A DNA stretch of 64,000 nucleotides from Clostridium tetanomorphum (lineage in GTDB: Bacteria > Bacillota > Clostridia > Clostridiales > Clostridiaceae): positions 248,001 to 312,000 of the forward strand of contig NZ_JAGGKA010000001.1 of NCBI RefSeq assembly GCF_017873215.1. The letters are read 5' to 3'. Shown piece by piece: positions 1-9,448 of this stretch. The notes beneath the pieces were generated by a model that saw only the letters and a program-made list of their open reading frames with translations, did not search any database and had not been told where the DNA came from. The position numbers were made by a program, and so were the translations under genes. The stretch's first letter is position 1. Each line of letters opens with the position of its first letter.

Positions 1-1
1 A

Positions 2-1066
2 TTAAAAGAAGAAAAAATTAATGGAATGGCTTTTGATATAGGAAGAGGATATCCAATACATGGAGGAATAATTAAAGCTGTTGGAAATCTGGAGAAAATA
101 AAACATTATCATAAACTATCTGTAAGTGGAATAGAGGATTGTATAGAACTTTTTACTAGTATAGAAAAAGGAGAATTAAAAAATTTATTAGTTGAAGTAA
201 GTGCTTGTAAAGGAAGTTGCATAGGTGGTCCCAATAGAATTAGAGATAGAAAGGATTATTTTGAAAGGCTGAATGCTGTAGAGGATTATATAAAAAAAAG
301 AGAAACAAATTCTAAAGAAAATATTGATATAGTGTCAACACCAGAAAATATGGATTTTACCACAGAATTTATTGATAAGAGTTTTTATAATCATAATCCT
401 TCAATGGAAGAAATAGAAAATATAATGAAAAGTATGGGAAAATATAGTGCAGAAGATGAATTAAATTGTGGAGTATGTGGATATGATACTTGTAGAGAAA
501 AAGCAAAAGCAGTATATAATGGTATGGCTGAAACTACTATGTGTTTACATTATATGAGGAGTAAAGCTGAGAATATAACAAATGTTATATTTGAGAATAC
601 AGTTACATGTATAATTTTATTAGATGGAAATTTAAGAATTAAAGAAATAAATCCAGCAGGAGAGAAAATATTTTCAGTAGATGCAAACAATATAAAAGAT
701 AAACCTATTACTAGTTTAATGGCAGATGAAGATTTTAGATATGTAAGAAAAACGGGAAAAAGTATTATAGGTAAAAAAATAGCTCTTCCTCAATATAATG
801 TAGTATTTATTGAAAATATTGCATATTTGCCTAAGCAAGATATAATAATGGCTTCTATGGTAAATATAATGGAAGAAGAAAAAAATAAAAAGGAGCTTAT
901 AAAAGTAAAAGAAAATACTTTAAATGCTGCCCAAGAAGTTATTGAAAAGCAAATGAGAGTAGCACAAGAAATAGCAAGCCTTTTAGGGGAAACAACAGCT
1001 GAAACAAAAATGATTTTAACTAAACTAAAAAAGGTAGTGGAAGGAGAAGAGGGGGAAATAAGATGA
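2..1066 (+). CDS. Sensory [FeFe]-hydrogenase-like protein with PAS domain (C-terminal part; 5' end outside window)
   Basis: The frame is open to the left edge, so the ATG at 26 is internal and the gene is truncated by the window. Numbering from that ATG, residues 1-70 are the end of the iron-hydrogenase large-subunit domain, including the last H-cluster motif (VSACKGSCIGGP, Cys61 and Cys65). Residues 145-175 form a separate four-cysteine Fe-S domain (CGVCGYDTC, Cys148/151/156/173), followed by a PAS-like domain (about 180-290) and a helical tail. This order is typical of the group C 'HydS' putative H2-sensing hydrogenases rather than catalytic enzymes. It overlaps the downstream phosphatase gene by ATGA, implying one operon. 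H2 sensing is inferred from family architecture; the N-terminal half was not seen. Confidence 0.8.
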   Translation, partial: LKEEKINGMAFDIGRGYPIHGGIIKAVGNLEKIKHYHKLSVSGIEDCIELFTSIEKGELKNLLVEVSACKGSCIGGPNRIRDRKDYFERLNAVEDYIKKRETNSKENIDIVSTPENMDFTTEFIDKSFYNHNPSMEEIENIMKSMGKYSAEDELNCGVCGYDTCREKAKAVYNGMAETTMCLHYMRSKAENITNVIFENTVTCIILLDGNLRIKEINPAGEKIFSVDANNIKDKPITSLMADEDFRYVRKTGKSIIGKKIALPQYNVVFIENIAYLPKQDIIMASMVNIMEEEKNKKELIKVKENTLNAAQEVIEKQMRVAQEIASLLGETTAETKMILTKLKKVVEGEEGEIR

Positions 1067-2238
1067 GCTTATTTGTAGATGTATCCTTTCATAGCTTAAT
1101 AAAATATGGAGAAGAATTATGTGGAGATAGTGTTGAAACGGTGAAGCTTGCAGACAGTACTATAGTAGTTATGGCTGATGGATTGGGAAGTGGAGTAAAG
1201 GCTAATATATTATCTACTTTAACTACTAAAATATCTGCTACCATGTTAAAGGATGGAGCAGATATATACGAAACTGTTGATACTATAGTAAATACTTTAC
1301 CTGTGTGTAAAGTAAGAAAGGTAGCTTATTCAACTTTTACCCTTATAAAAATATATGATGATGGAAGAGTTTATTTAGCAGAATACGATAATCCGCCAAC
1401 ATTTATAATTAGAGATGGCAATTTGTTAAATATACATAAAAAAGAGATTATAATAAATGATAGAAAAGTTTATGAAAGCAAATTTTATGTAAAACATGGA
1501 GATGCATTAATTGTAGTTAGTGATGGGGTTATTCATGCTGGGCTTGGAAATATAATGAATTTAGGATGGAAATGGGAAAATGTCAGTGATTATCTTCAAA
1601 GAAGCTCAAGGAATAGAAAAGATGCTAGAAGTATAACAAAGGATTTATGTGATGTATGCTCAGATCTTTATGGAGGTAAACCAGGAGACGATGCTACCGT
1701 AGTTACTATGAAGATAAAAGCACCAGAATATATTAATTTATTTACAGGACCTCCTAAAGATAAGACTAAAGATGGACAAGTTATAAAACATTTCATTAAT
1801 AGCTTTGGAAAGAAAATAATATGTGGAGGAACAGCAGCAAATATTGCTCAAAGAGAACTTAATAAACCATTAAAAGTTAATTTAGATTTTATATCAAAGG
1901 ATATACCGCCTACAGCTGATATGGAAGGAATAGATTTAATAACAGAGGGAGTTATTACTTTAAGTAAAGTTGTAGACATGCTAAAGGAATATAAAAGGAA
2001 TATTTTATCATCAGCATACAATATAAATAATATTACTAGACAAGATGGAGCATCAAAACTTATGAGAATTCTTTTAGAGGAATGTACGCATCTTACTATT
2101 TGGATTGGAAAAGCAGTGAATCCAGCTCATCAAAATCCAAACTTACCTATGGATTTAAGTATAAAATTAAAACTTGTTAATGAGTTGGCTGAACTTTTAA
2201 AAGATTTGGGAAAGAAAGTGCAAATTAAGGAGATTTAG
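1063..2238 (+). CDS. SpoIIE-family PP2C-type serine phosphatase
   Basis: A 391-residue protein whose first ~220 residues carry PP2C/SpoIIE phosphatase metal-binding motifs: MADGLGSG (about residues 37-44), VVSDGVIHAG (about 150) and GKPGDDATVV (about 206-215). The C-terminal ~160 residues form a domain with IICGGTAANIAQREL that commonly follows this phosphatase in anaerobes; I do not know its function. The start overlaps the upstream gene (ATGA), so translation is coupled. In hydrogenase loci such phosphatases accompany PAS-containing sensory hydrogenases and are thought to act in signal output. A perfect hairpin terminator follows directly. The role as partner of the upstream sensor is inferred from the overlap. 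Confidence 0.85.
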   Translation: MSLFVDVSFHSLIKYGEELCGDSVETVKLADSTIVVMADGLGSGVKANILSTLTTKISATMLKDGADIYETVDTIVNTLPVCKVRKVAYSTFTLIKIYDDGRVYLAEYDNPPTFIIRDGNLLNIHKKEIIINDRKVYESKFYVKHGDALIVVSDGVIHAGLGNIMNLGWKWENVSDYLQRSSRNRKDARSITKDLCDVCSDLYGGKPGDDATVVTMKIKAPEYINLFTGPPKDKTKDGQVIKHFINSFGKKIICGGTAANIAQRELNKPLKVNLDFISKDIPPTADMEGIDLITEGVITLSKVVDMLKEYKRNILSSAYNINNITRQDGASKLMRILLEECTHLTIWIGKAVNPAHQNPNLPMDLSIKLKLVNELAELLKDLGKKVQIKEI

Positions 2239-2240
2239 AA

Positions 2241-2289
2241 AAAATTAAAAAGGCATAATCCAATATTGGATTATGCCTTTTTAATTTTT
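2241..2289. terminator. Bidirectional intrinsic terminator
   Basis: Long perfect inverted repeat (core GGCATAATCCA / TGGATTATGCC) flanked by A-rich left and T-rich right arms, lying between the ends of two convergent genes, so it can terminate both. Confidence 0.9.
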
Positions 2290-2314
2290 TACTATTACAT
2301 ATATAAAAAGACAT

Positions 2315-4048
2315 TTATCTTTTTATATATGTAGTATGAAGTAATTCATGAGCTTTTTCACCATAAGGCTCGCCTAAAAATTCTTTATAAAGTTTTATAA
2401 TAAATGGGTTTTCATGAGATTTTCTAAGTGTCTTATTTGAATCTTCTTTGTATAAAGCTTCCATTCGCTTTTCTAAAATATTTATATTTTCATGCATATA
2501 TGGTTGACCTCCACCATCTATACAACCACCAGGGCAAGCCATTATTTCTATCATATGATAGTAAGCTTTACCTTCTCTTATATTTTGTAATAGTTTGCGA
2601 GCATTACCAAGGCCACTAGCTATAGCTACTTTTACATCCATATCTTTTATTTTTATAGTAGCTTCCTTTATACCTTTCATTCCACGAACTGCAATAAAGT
2701 TTACATCTTTTAAATCCTCTTTAGTTATTACTTCATAAGCAGTACGTAAAGCTGCTTCCATAACTCCACCAGTTACACCAAAGATTGCAGCGGCTCCAGT
2801 GGATTCACCTAATGGATTATCGAAGGAATCATCTTCTAAAGAATTAAAGTCTATACCTGCTTCCTTTATCATTTTAGCTAATTCTCTTGTACTTATAACT
2901 ATATCTACATCAGGAATTCCATCTCTAGACATTTCTGGTCTTGCAGCTTCATATTTTTTAGCAAGACAAGGCATTACAGATACAACTACTAAATTTTTAG
3001 GGTTAATTCCCATTTTTTCAGCTAAATATGTTTTAGCAATAGCCCCAAACATCTGTTGAGGTGATTTACAAGTAGATGGTATGTCTAATAAATCACTAAA
3101 TTGATGTTCGAAGAATTTTATCCAACCAGGACAACAGCTTGTAAGCATAGGAAGTCTTCCACCATGTTCAAGTCTGTGGATAAGTTCGTTGGCTTCTTCT
3201 AATATAGTTAAGTCTGCTGCAAAATCTGTATCAAAAACTTTATGGAAACCAAGAGCATGAAGAGCAGATACCATTTTACCTGTTACTACAGTTCCTGGTT
3301 CTAAACCAAATTCTTCTCCTAAGGCTGCTCTAATTGCTGGAGCTGTCTGAATTATAACTACTTTATCTGTATCATCTAAAGCATCCCAAACCTTTGAAGT
3401 ATTATTTACTTCTGTTAAAGCACCTGTAGGGCATACAGCAACACATTGTCCACAGAATGTACAATTAGTGTCTAACATATCAGCAGAAAAAGCTGGCGAT
3501 ATAACAGTATTAAATCCTCTATCTACAGCAGAAAGCACGCCAACAGTTTGCACATCATTACACATAGTAACACATCTTCTACAAAGGATACATTTATCTA
3601 AATCTCTTACTATAGAGAAAGAAGATGTATCTTTTGGGAATCTTGATATTTCACCAGTGTATCTTATAGATTTTATACCCATATCTGCTGCTAAACTTTG
3701 GAGTTCACATTCTGTATTTTTTTCACATAGTAAGCAATCCTGTGGATGATCTGATAATAAGAGTTCTACCATAGTTCTACGAGCTTGTATAGCTTTAATA
3801 GAATTAGTTTTAACTACCATTCCTTCAGTGACAGGAGTACAACAAGCAGGTGCTAGATTCTTTTTACCTTCCACTTCTACTACACATACTCTACAGGAAC
3901 CAGGGTGGTTTTCTGTCTTATTATCATGAATTTTTAAGTGACAAAGGGTAGGAATGTTTATATTTAATTTTTTAGCGGCATTTAGTATAGTTGTTCCTTC
4001 TTCAACTTCAATTTTTTTATTGTTTATGGTAAGAGTTACTAAACTCAA
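2315..4048 (-). CDS. hydA: NADH/ferredoxin-linked [FeFe] hydrogenase catalytic subunit HydA
   Basis: 577 residues. Domains in order: 2Fe-2S ferredoxin-like domain (Cys36, 52, 55, 69), His-ligated 4Fe-4S site (His101, Cys105/108/114), two 4Fe-4S clusters (Cys153/156/159/163 and Cys196/199/202/206), then the H-cluster domain with TSCCPGW (303-309), MPCLAKK (359-365) and MACPGGC (503-509). All H-cluster cysteines and the proton-relay cysteine are present, so it should be active. Start is TTG with an AGAGGTG ribosome site upstream. It is the last gene of hydC-hydB-hydA (23-bp gap), the composition of electron-bifurcating hydrogenases such as those of Thermotoga and Acetobacterium; bifurcation itself is inferred from subunit content. 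Cytoplasmic (no signal peptide). Confidence 0.93.
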   Translation of the reverse strand: MSLVTLTINNKKIEVEEGTTILNAAKKLNINIPTLCHLKIHDNKTENHPGSCRVCVVEVEGKKNLAPACCTPVTEGMVVKTNSIKAIQARRTMVELLLSDHPQDCLLCEKNTECELQSLAADMGIKSIRYTGEISRFPKDTSSFSIVRDLDKCILCRRCVTMCNDVQTVGVLSAVDRGFNTVISPAFSADMLDTNCTFCGQCVAVCPTGALTEVNNTSKVWDALDDTDKVVIIQTAPAIRAALGEEFGLEPGTVVTGKMVSALHALGFHKVFDTDFAADLTILEEANELIHRLEHGGRLPMLTSCCPGWIKFFEHQFSDLLDIPSTCKSPQQMFGAIAKTYLAEKMGINPKNLVVVSVMPCLAKKYEAARPEMSRDGIPDVDIVISTRELAKMIKEAGIDFNSLEDDSFDNPLGESTGAAAIFGVTGGVMEAALRTAYEVITKEDLKDVNFIAVRGMKGIKEATIKIKDMDVKVAIASGLGNARKLLQNIREGKAYYHMIEIMACPGGCIDGGGQPYMHENINILEKRMEALYKEDSNKTLRKSHENPFIIKLYKEFLGEPYGEKAHELLHTTYIKR

Positions 4049-4071
4049 AGTTCACACCTCTTTCTGAAATA

Positions 4072-5967
4072 TTATTTTCTTACTATAGCTCCTACAGGGC
4101 AAGCACTATAACATGTGCCGCATTTAATACATTTATCTTGGATAATTTCATGTTTCTCTTTTACCTTACCAGTAATACAGGAAGTAGGACATACTCTAGC
4201 GCATTTTGTACAACCTATACATTTATCTGTAACATAGTAATGTAAAAGATTTTTACAGACTCCTGCAGGACAACGTTTTTCTTTAACATGAGCTTCATAT
4301 TCATTCATAAAATATTTCATAGTACTCAATATAGGGTTAGGGGCTGTTTGACCAAGACCACAAAGTGAAGTATCTTTAATGGTTTGAGATAGTTCTTTTA
4401 ATTTAACTAAATCCTCTTCTGTTCCATTTCCTTCTGTTATTCTTGTTAATATTTCTAATAAACGTTTGTTTCCTATTCTACAAGGAGTACATTTTCCACA
4501 AGATTCATCAACAGTAAATTCAAGATAGAATTTAGCTATATCCACCATACAGTTATCTTCATCCATTACAATCATTCCGCCAGAACCCATCATTGAACCA
4601 ATTGCTGTTAATGATTCATAGTCAATAGCAGTGTCTAAATGGCTACTAGGAATACATCCACCAGAAGGTCCTCCTGTTTGAACAGCTTTAAACTTACGAC
4701 CATTTTTTATTCCACCGCCAATATCATATATTATTTCTCTAAGGGTTGTTCCCATAGGTACTTCTACAAGACCTACATTATTAACTTTTCCAGCTAAGGC
4801 AAAAACTTTTGTTCCTTTTGAGGTTTCTGTTCCAATAGATTTAAACCAGTCTACTCCTTTGTTTATAATATCAGGCACTATAGCTAATGTCTCTACGTTA
4901 TTAACACAGGTAGGTTTATTCCAAAGCCCACTTTCTGCAGGGAATGGAGGTTTATTTGTAGGCTCACCACGATTACCTTCTATTGAGTGAATTAGAGCTG
5001 TTTCTTCTCCACATACAAAGGCACCTGCACCATATTTAATATGAATATCGAAGCTAAAGTTTGTCCCTAGTATATTATCACCTAATAAACCGTACTGATG
5101 AGCTTCATCAATTGCTTTATAAAGTCTTTCTACTGCAAGAGGATATTCTGCTCTAATATATATGTTTCCTTCATTTGCACCAATAGCATAACCAGCAATA
5201 GCCATAGCTTCTAGAATACTATGAGGATCTCCTTCAAGTATAGAACGATCCATAAATGCACCAGGATCTCCTTCATCTGCATTACAGATTATATATTTTT
5301 TATTACTATCATATTTTTTAGCGAAACCCCACTTTTTACCTGTAGGGAATCCACCACCACCTCTTCCACGAAGTCCTGAATCTGTTATTATATTAATTAC
5401 ATCATCTTGACTCATTTGGGTTAAGGCTTTTGCTAAGGCCATATAACCATTTTCTGCAATAGATTCTCTTATATCTTCAGGATTTATAAGACCACAATTT
5501 CTAAGAGCAATTCTCATTTGTTTTTTATAAAAAGACATTTCATCTTGTCTTTTAACTTTCTTTTGAAGAGTAGGTTCTATATAGAGAAGTCTTTCTACTA
5601 CTTCTCCTTTCAATAGATGCTTTTCAATAATTTCTTCTACATCTTCAGGTTTTACACTTACATAGAAAGCATTATCTGGAGTTATATGAACAATAGGTCC
5701 TTTTTCACAAAAACCAAAGCATCCAGTTATTGATACTTGAACTTCTTGAGAAAGGCCAACTTTTTCTATACCTTCATTAAAATTTTTTAATATATCATAA
5801 CTTGCTGAAGATTTACAGCCAGTACCTCCGCATATGGATATATAACGATGACATCTTTTTCCTTCAGCTTTTAATTCTTCTTCATGAGAAAATTTTTTAA
5901 GTCTAATTAGTTCTTCAAATTCTGTCTTAAGCTTTTGAAGTTCTTCAAAGGATTTTATTTTAACCAA
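4072..5967 (-). CDS. hydB: Hydrogenase flavin/NADH-binding subunit HydB (NuoF-like)
   Basis: 631 residues. N-terminal thioredoxin-like 2Fe-2S domain (Cys46, 51, 83, 87), NuoF-type FMN/NADH-binding core with GRGGGGFPTG (201-210), SLBB region, the NuoF 4Fe-4S site (ESCGKCTPC, Cys490/493/496, and Cys536), and two C-terminal ferredoxin-type 4Fe-4S motifs (CIGCTKCARVC and CIKCGTCYSAC). This length and the extra C-terminal clusters match HydB of trimeric hydrogenases better than complex I NuoF. The start is TTG with GGGAGG seven bases upstream. Lies 14 bp after hydC and 23 bp before hydA. It would exchange electrons between NAD(P)H and the catalytic subunit. Confidence 0.92.
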   Translation of the reverse strand: MVKIKSFEELQKLKTEFEELIRLKKFSHEEELKAEGKRCHRYISICGGTGCKSSASYDILKNFNEGIEKVGLSQEVQVSITGCFGFCEKGPIVHITPDNAFYVSVKPEDVEEIIEKHLLKGEVVERLLYIEPTLQKKVKRQDEMSFYKKQMRIALRNCGLINPEDIRESIAENGYMALAKALTQMSQDDVINIITDSGLRGRGGGGFPTGKKWGFAKKYDSNKKYIICNADEGDPGAFMDRSILEGDPHSILEAMAIAGYAIGANEGNIYIRAEYPLAVERLYKAIDEAHQYGLLGDNILGTNFSFDIHIKYGAGAFVCGEETALIHSIEGNRGEPTNKPPFPAESGLWNKPTCVNNVETLAIVPDIINKGVDWFKSIGTETSKGTKVFALAGKVNNVGLVEVPMGTTLREIIYDIGGGIKNGRKFKAVQTGGPSGGCIPSSHLDTAIDYESLTAIGSMMGSGGMIVMDEDNCMVDIAKFYLEFTVDESCGKCTPCRIGNKRLLEILTRITEGNGTEEDLVKLKELSQTIKDTSLCGLGQTAPNPILSTMKYFMNEYEAHVKEKRCPAGVCKNLLHYYVTDKCIGCTKCARVCPTSCITGKVKEKHEIIQDKCIKCGTCYSACPVGAIVRK

Positions 5968-5981
5968 CGGTTATTCCTCCC

Positions 5982-6467
5982 TTACTCACTATACTCTTCT
6001 AATAATTTGTCCACTTTATCTTTAGTAAAGTGTCCATAAACTTTATCATTTACAGTTACTACAGGAGCTAATCCACAGGCACCTACACATCTTAAAACTT
6101 CCAAAGTGAATTTTCCGTCAGTTGTGGTTTCTCCAATTTTTATATTTAATTTCTTTTGTAGTTCATCAACTACGTCTCCAGCACCTCTAACGAAGCAAGC
6201 AGTACCCATACATACGTTTATTACATATTTACCTTTTGGTTCTGTGTTAAAATAAGAATAGAAAGTTACCACGCCATAAACTCTAGATACAGGTATGTCT
6301 AATTGTTTAGCGATAAACATCTGAACTTCTTTAGGAAGATATCCAAATATATTTTGAGCTTTATGCAAGACAGCTATTAACGAACCTTCTTTATTTTCAA
6401 GAGTGTTAATAAATTCACTTAATTGATTAAATTTACCTTCCATTACCTCATTTTTGCAGCACACCAT
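5982..6467 (-). CDS. hydC: Hydrogenase 2Fe-2S subunit HydC (NuoE-like)
   Basis: 161 residues, NuoE/24-kDa family: thioredoxin-fold 2Fe-2S protein with the four ligands Cys86, Cys91 (CMGTAC) and Cys127, Cys131 (CVGAC). ATG start with an excellent AAGGAGG site. First gene of the hydrogenase operon. NuoE alone would suggest an NADH dehydrogenase fragment, but the following NuoF-like and H-cluster subunits make the hydrogenase assignment firm. A candidate promoter and phased A-tracts lie immediately upstream. Confidence 0.92.
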   Translation of the reverse strand: MVCCKNEVMEGKFNQLSEFINTLENKEGSLIAVLHKAQNIFGYLPKEVQMFIAKQLDIPVSRVYGVVTFYSYFNTEPKGKYVINVCMGTACFVRGAGDVVDELQKKLNIKIGETTTDGKFTLEVLRCVGACGLAPVVTVNDKVYGHFTKDKVDKLLEEYSE

Positions 6468-6507
6468 AAAAACCTCCTTTACTATGTTTTAAATTTAACA
6501 TAAATTG

Positions 6508-6536
6508 ATTATATCAAAAAAGAATTAAAAAAATAA
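6508..6536 (-). promoter_or_regulatory. Candidate promoter of hydCBA
   Basis: On the minus strand TATAAT (6508-6513) is preceded at 17 bp by a weak -35 (TTATTT, 6531-6536). The weak -35 and the upstream curved-DNA-like tract suggest dependence on an upstream element or activator. Confidence 0.4.
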
Positions 6537-6550
6537 GTCTATTTTAAAGC

Positions 6551-6590
6551 AAAAAAAGACAAAAAAAGACAAAAAAAGACAAAAAACAAC
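6551..6590. repeat. Phased A-tract tandem repeat
   Basis: Three exact tandem copies of a decamer (AAAAAAAGAC) plus a degenerate fourth (AAAAAACAAC). The 10-bp period places every A7 tract on the same helical face, which is the recipe for intrinsic DNA curvature. Located about 85-125 bp upstream of hydC. Confidence 0.85.
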
Positions 6591-6844
6591 TGGATTATCA
6601 AAAATAATTTTCTAAATATAATATAATATTCCTAAAAATAATTAAAAATTATTTTTTTAAGAATAGTATGACATATAAAATTGTTAAAATATTTTTATTT
6701 AAAATTCTCATTTTTCCCCCTTATATACTATTTTATCATAATTTCTGAAATTTGGAATAATATAGTTAGAATTTTAGCTAATTATTTATGTTAAAAATTT
6801 ATCGTTCTCAAAATTTAGTTTAAAATTGAGATAATATTAATAAA

Positions 6845-6874
6845 TTGGCTAAAATACGCAATATAGAGTAAAAT
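6845..6874 (+). promoter_or_regulatory. Promoter of lgt
   Basis: TTGGCT (6845-6850), 18-bp spacer, TAAAAT (6869-6874), about 30 bp before the lgt start. The rest of the 6468-6904 interval is A/T-rich and shows no gene. Confidence 0.5.
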
Positions 6875-6904
6875 AATAATTATAAAAAATAAGGAGGAGA
6901 TACA

Positions 6905-7672
6905 TTGAATCCAATAGCATTTAGTATTTTTGGTATAGATATAAGATGGTATGGAATATTTATTGCAACAGGAGTGTTATTAAGTTTATGGTTAGCTAAA
7001 TATACTTCTAAATTGAAAAATGTAGATTTTGATATGCTATTTAATACTTTTTTTATAGCTTTTCCAATAGCCGTAATTGGAGCAAGATTATATTATGTAA
7101 TCTTTAATTTTCAGTATTACAAAGATAACCTATTGAGTGCTTTAAATATAAGAGAAGGGGGCCTTGCCATTCATGGAGGAATAATATTCGGGTTAGTTAC
7201 TGCTTATATATATATTAAAAATAAGAAAGAAAACTTTTTGAAATTTGCTGATATAGCAGCACCATCTTTAATTTTAGCTCAGGGCATAGGAAGATGGGGG
7301 AATTTTTTTAACAGTGAAGCTCATGGAGGGCCTGTAAGCTACGAATTTATAAAACATTTTCCTAAGTTTATTCAAAAGGGAATGTTTATAGATGGGGTAT
7401 ACTATCATCCAACTTTTTTATATGAATCATTATGGAATATTTTTGTATGCATAGTATTAATAATAATTCTAAAAAAGACTTTAATAGAAGGAATTACCGT
7501 ATTTACTTATATAGGTTTATATTCATTGGGCAGGTTTTTCATTGAAGGTTTAAGAACAGATAGTTTAATGTTTGGGAATATGAGAGTGGCACAGATGGTA
7601 AGTATTCTTGGAATATTATGTTGGGTATTTTTCTTAATATATATTAGAACAAAGGAAAGGAGGCAAAATTAA
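6905..7672 (+). CDS. lgt: Prolipoprotein diacylglyceryl transferase
   Basis: 255 residues, multi-spanning membrane protein. It carries the Lgt signature [13 protein letters not shown] (about residues 130-142) and the conserved [11 protein letters not shown] loop (about 85-95). It transfers diacylglycerol from phosphatidylglycerol to the lipobox cysteine of prolipoproteins, and the window encodes several lipoproteins (45.3, 46.3, 53.1 kb). The start is TTG, supported by AAGGAGGAG at the correct distance. Length is normal for the family. The next gene follows after 26 bp and may be co-transcribed. Confidence 0.95.
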   Translation: MNPIAFSIFGIDIRWYGIFIATGVLLSLWLAKYTSKLKNVDFDMLFNTFFIAFPIAVIGARLYYVIFNFQYYKDNLLSALNIREGGLAIHGGIIFGLVTAYIYIKNKKENFLKFADIAAPSLILAQGIGRWGNFFNSEAHGGPVSYEFIKHFPKFIQKGMFIDGVYYHPTFLYESLWNIFVCIVLIIILKKTLIEGITVFTYIGLYSLGRFFIEGLRTDSLMFGNMRVAQMVSILGILCWVFFLIYIRTKERRQN

Positions 7673-7698
7673 AAATTGATATACAATTTTTAGGGATT

Positions 7699-8643
7699 AT
7701 GAGTAATTATAGAAGAGAAGTTTGGAATGGAAAATATGTACTGATTTCAGAAAAAAGAGGAGATAGGCCCTATGATTTTAATAATAGTAATGAAAAAAAT
7801 AATATTTCTTTTAAAGCAGATTGTCCATTTTGCGTTGGAAACGAAAAAGAAAGTGATAATGCTATATATGAAGTAGGAACTCCTTGGATTGTAAGAGTTA
7901 TACCAAATAAATATCCATGTATAGAATACAACATTAATAATGATGAAATATGTGGTTATCATTATGTAGTGGTAGAAAGTAGAGAACATAATAAAAAACT
8001 TCATGAATTTACAAGTGAACATATATATTATATTATAAAATCGTATATTACAGTATGTAGAGACATATATAAAGACAATAATATTAAATATATACAAATA
8101 TTTAAAAACTACAAGAAAGAGGCAGGAGCATCATTATCACACCCCCATTCTCAAATAATTGCATTAAATATAATACCTGAAAAAATAAAAAGAACTATAA
8201 AATATAATCATAATTTATATGTAAAGCAAAGAAAGTGCTTATACTGTAATATTATAAAAGAAGAGAAAAGATTTAAAGAAAGAATAATTTATGAAAATTC
8301 TAAGTTTATATGTTTTTGCTCTATAGCTCCTATTTTTTCTTATGAAGTTACAATAATGAAAAAGGATCATGTAGGATTTTTAAATTTTTCTACAGAGGAT
8401 ATTGAATCACTAAGTTACTGTATTTATAAAATACAGAATAAAATTTTTTTGGAACTAGGAGATATTCCTTTAAATATAGGTTTTTATTTTTCTAAGAAAG
8501 ACAATAATTATTCTCATTTTTATTTAAACATTTATCCTAGAATATCTAGACATGCAGGTTTTGAAATAACAACTGGAATAATACAAAATTCTGTATCACC
8601 AGAAAGGGCTGCTAAAAAGCTTAAAATAAATGATGAAAAATAA
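7699..8643 (+). CDS. Galactose-1-phosphate uridylyltransferase-like HIT-superfamily protein
   Basis: 314 residues. It has the class I GalT arrangement: an N-terminal CPFC pair (Cys42/Cys45, in CPFCVGNE), a REHNKK segment near residue 95, and the HIT catalytic motif HPHSQ (148-152). C-terminal part has a second Cys pair (CLYC, about 185) but retains weaker similarity to GalT. Clostridial proteins of this type are annotated either as GalT or as DUF4931. Without neighbouring galactose genes the sugar-phosphate substrate cannot be assigned. The ribosome site is weak, so coupling to lgt is possible. A terminator follows. Confidence 0.7.
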   Translation: MSNYRREVWNGKYVLISEKRGDRPYDFNNSNEKNNISFKADCPFCVGNEKESDNAIYEVGTPWIVRVIPNKYPCIEYNINNDEICGYHYVVVESREHNKKLHEFTSEHIYYIIKSYITVCRDIYKDNNIKYIQIFKNYKKEAGASLSHPHSQIIALNIIPEKIKRTIKYNHNLYVKQRKCLYCNIIKEEKRFKERIIYENSKFICFCSIAPIFSYEVTIMKKDHVGFLNFSTEDIESLSYCIYKIQNKIFLELGDIPLNIGFYFSKKDNNYSHFYLNIYPRISRHAGFEITTGIIQNSVSPERAAKKLKINDEK

Positions 8644-8680
8644 ATTTATAGAAAAATTTTTTCTATAAATTTATTTTTTA
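8641..8680. terminator. Bidirectional terminator
   Basis: 16-bp inverted repeat (TAAATTTATAGAAAAA at 8641-8656 and its complement at 8658-8673) followed by a T-run; sits between convergent gene ends. Confidence 0.8.
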
Positions 8681-9448
8681 TTAAAGTCCAAGAATTTCTT
8701 TTAATTTTTTAACATTATTTCTACTTATAGGAACTTCGGAATTTTCTTTATCATTCATTACTAATTTATAGGTTCCATTAAACCAAGAATAAAGTTCTTT
8801 TATATTGTTTAAATTTACTAAATAACTTCTATGAGCTCTAAAAAAGTGAGATTTATGCTGAATTTTATGCATAGTATAGTTTGTAAAATATTTATTATTA
8901 AAAGTTTTTACAAAGACTTTTTCATTTTCAGTATAGCAATAAAAAATATCTTTTAGTGAAACTAATATTATTTTTCCATAGTTTTCACAAGGGATTTTTT
9001 GAACAGTTTGTTCTTGTATAGTTAGCTGATGCATTATTTCATCTATAACTTTAGGAAGCTCTATATTATTCTGTTTTTCTGTAAACTTATTAAAGAGTCG
9101 ACGTATTGTAGTATCTATTCTTTTTTCATCAAAAGGTTTTAGTATATAGTCCAATGCTTCAATTTCAAAGGCTTCTAAAGCATGTTCTTCATAAGCTGTA
9201 ACAAATATAATTTGTATATCGTTATTAAAATCTTTTATTTCTTTTGCTAAATCCATTCCATTTTTTACAGGTATATTTATATCTAGAAATATAGCTTGAG
9301 GATTATGTTTTTTTATAATGTTCATAGCAGTAAGGCCATCAGAACATATAGCTAAAATATTTAAAAAATCATATTTATTTAATAAAAATTTTAATTCCTC
9401 TGCAGCAGGAATTTCATCTTCAACTATTATACAATTTATTTGTTTCAT
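8681..9448 (-). CDS. lytR: LytTR-type response regulator (LytR/BtsR-like)
   Basis: 255 residues: receiver domain with phospho-acceptor Asp56 (AIFLDINIP) and acidic pocket EDE (10-12), then a LytTR DNA-binding domain (about 145-250, with FFRAHRSYLVNLNNI). ATG start with AAAGGAG; the stop codon of lytS abuts the start with no gap. LytTR regulators bind pairs of short direct repeats about two helical turns apart, and such repeats are present in the lytS-cstA intergenic region. Likely activates cstA in response to the LytS signal (in relatives, pyruvate); that is inference. Confidence 0.88.
   Translation of the reverse strand: MKQINCIIVEDEIPAAEELKFLLNKYDFLNILAICSDGLTAMNIIKKHNPQAIFLDINIPVKNGMDLAKEIKDFNNDIQIIFVTAYEEHALEAFEIEALDYILKPFDEKRIDTTIRRLFNKFTEKQNNIELPKVIDEIMHQLTIQEQTVQKIPCENYGKIILVSLKDIFYCYTENEKVFVKTFNNKYFTNYTMHKIQHKSHFFRAHRSYLVNLNNIKELYSWFNGTYKLVMNDKENSEVPISRNNVKKLKEILGL

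Noticed and set aside
6551-6590. CRISPR-like short repeats
   Set aside because: The units are 10-bp contiguous tandem repeats without spacers or palindromic repeat structure.
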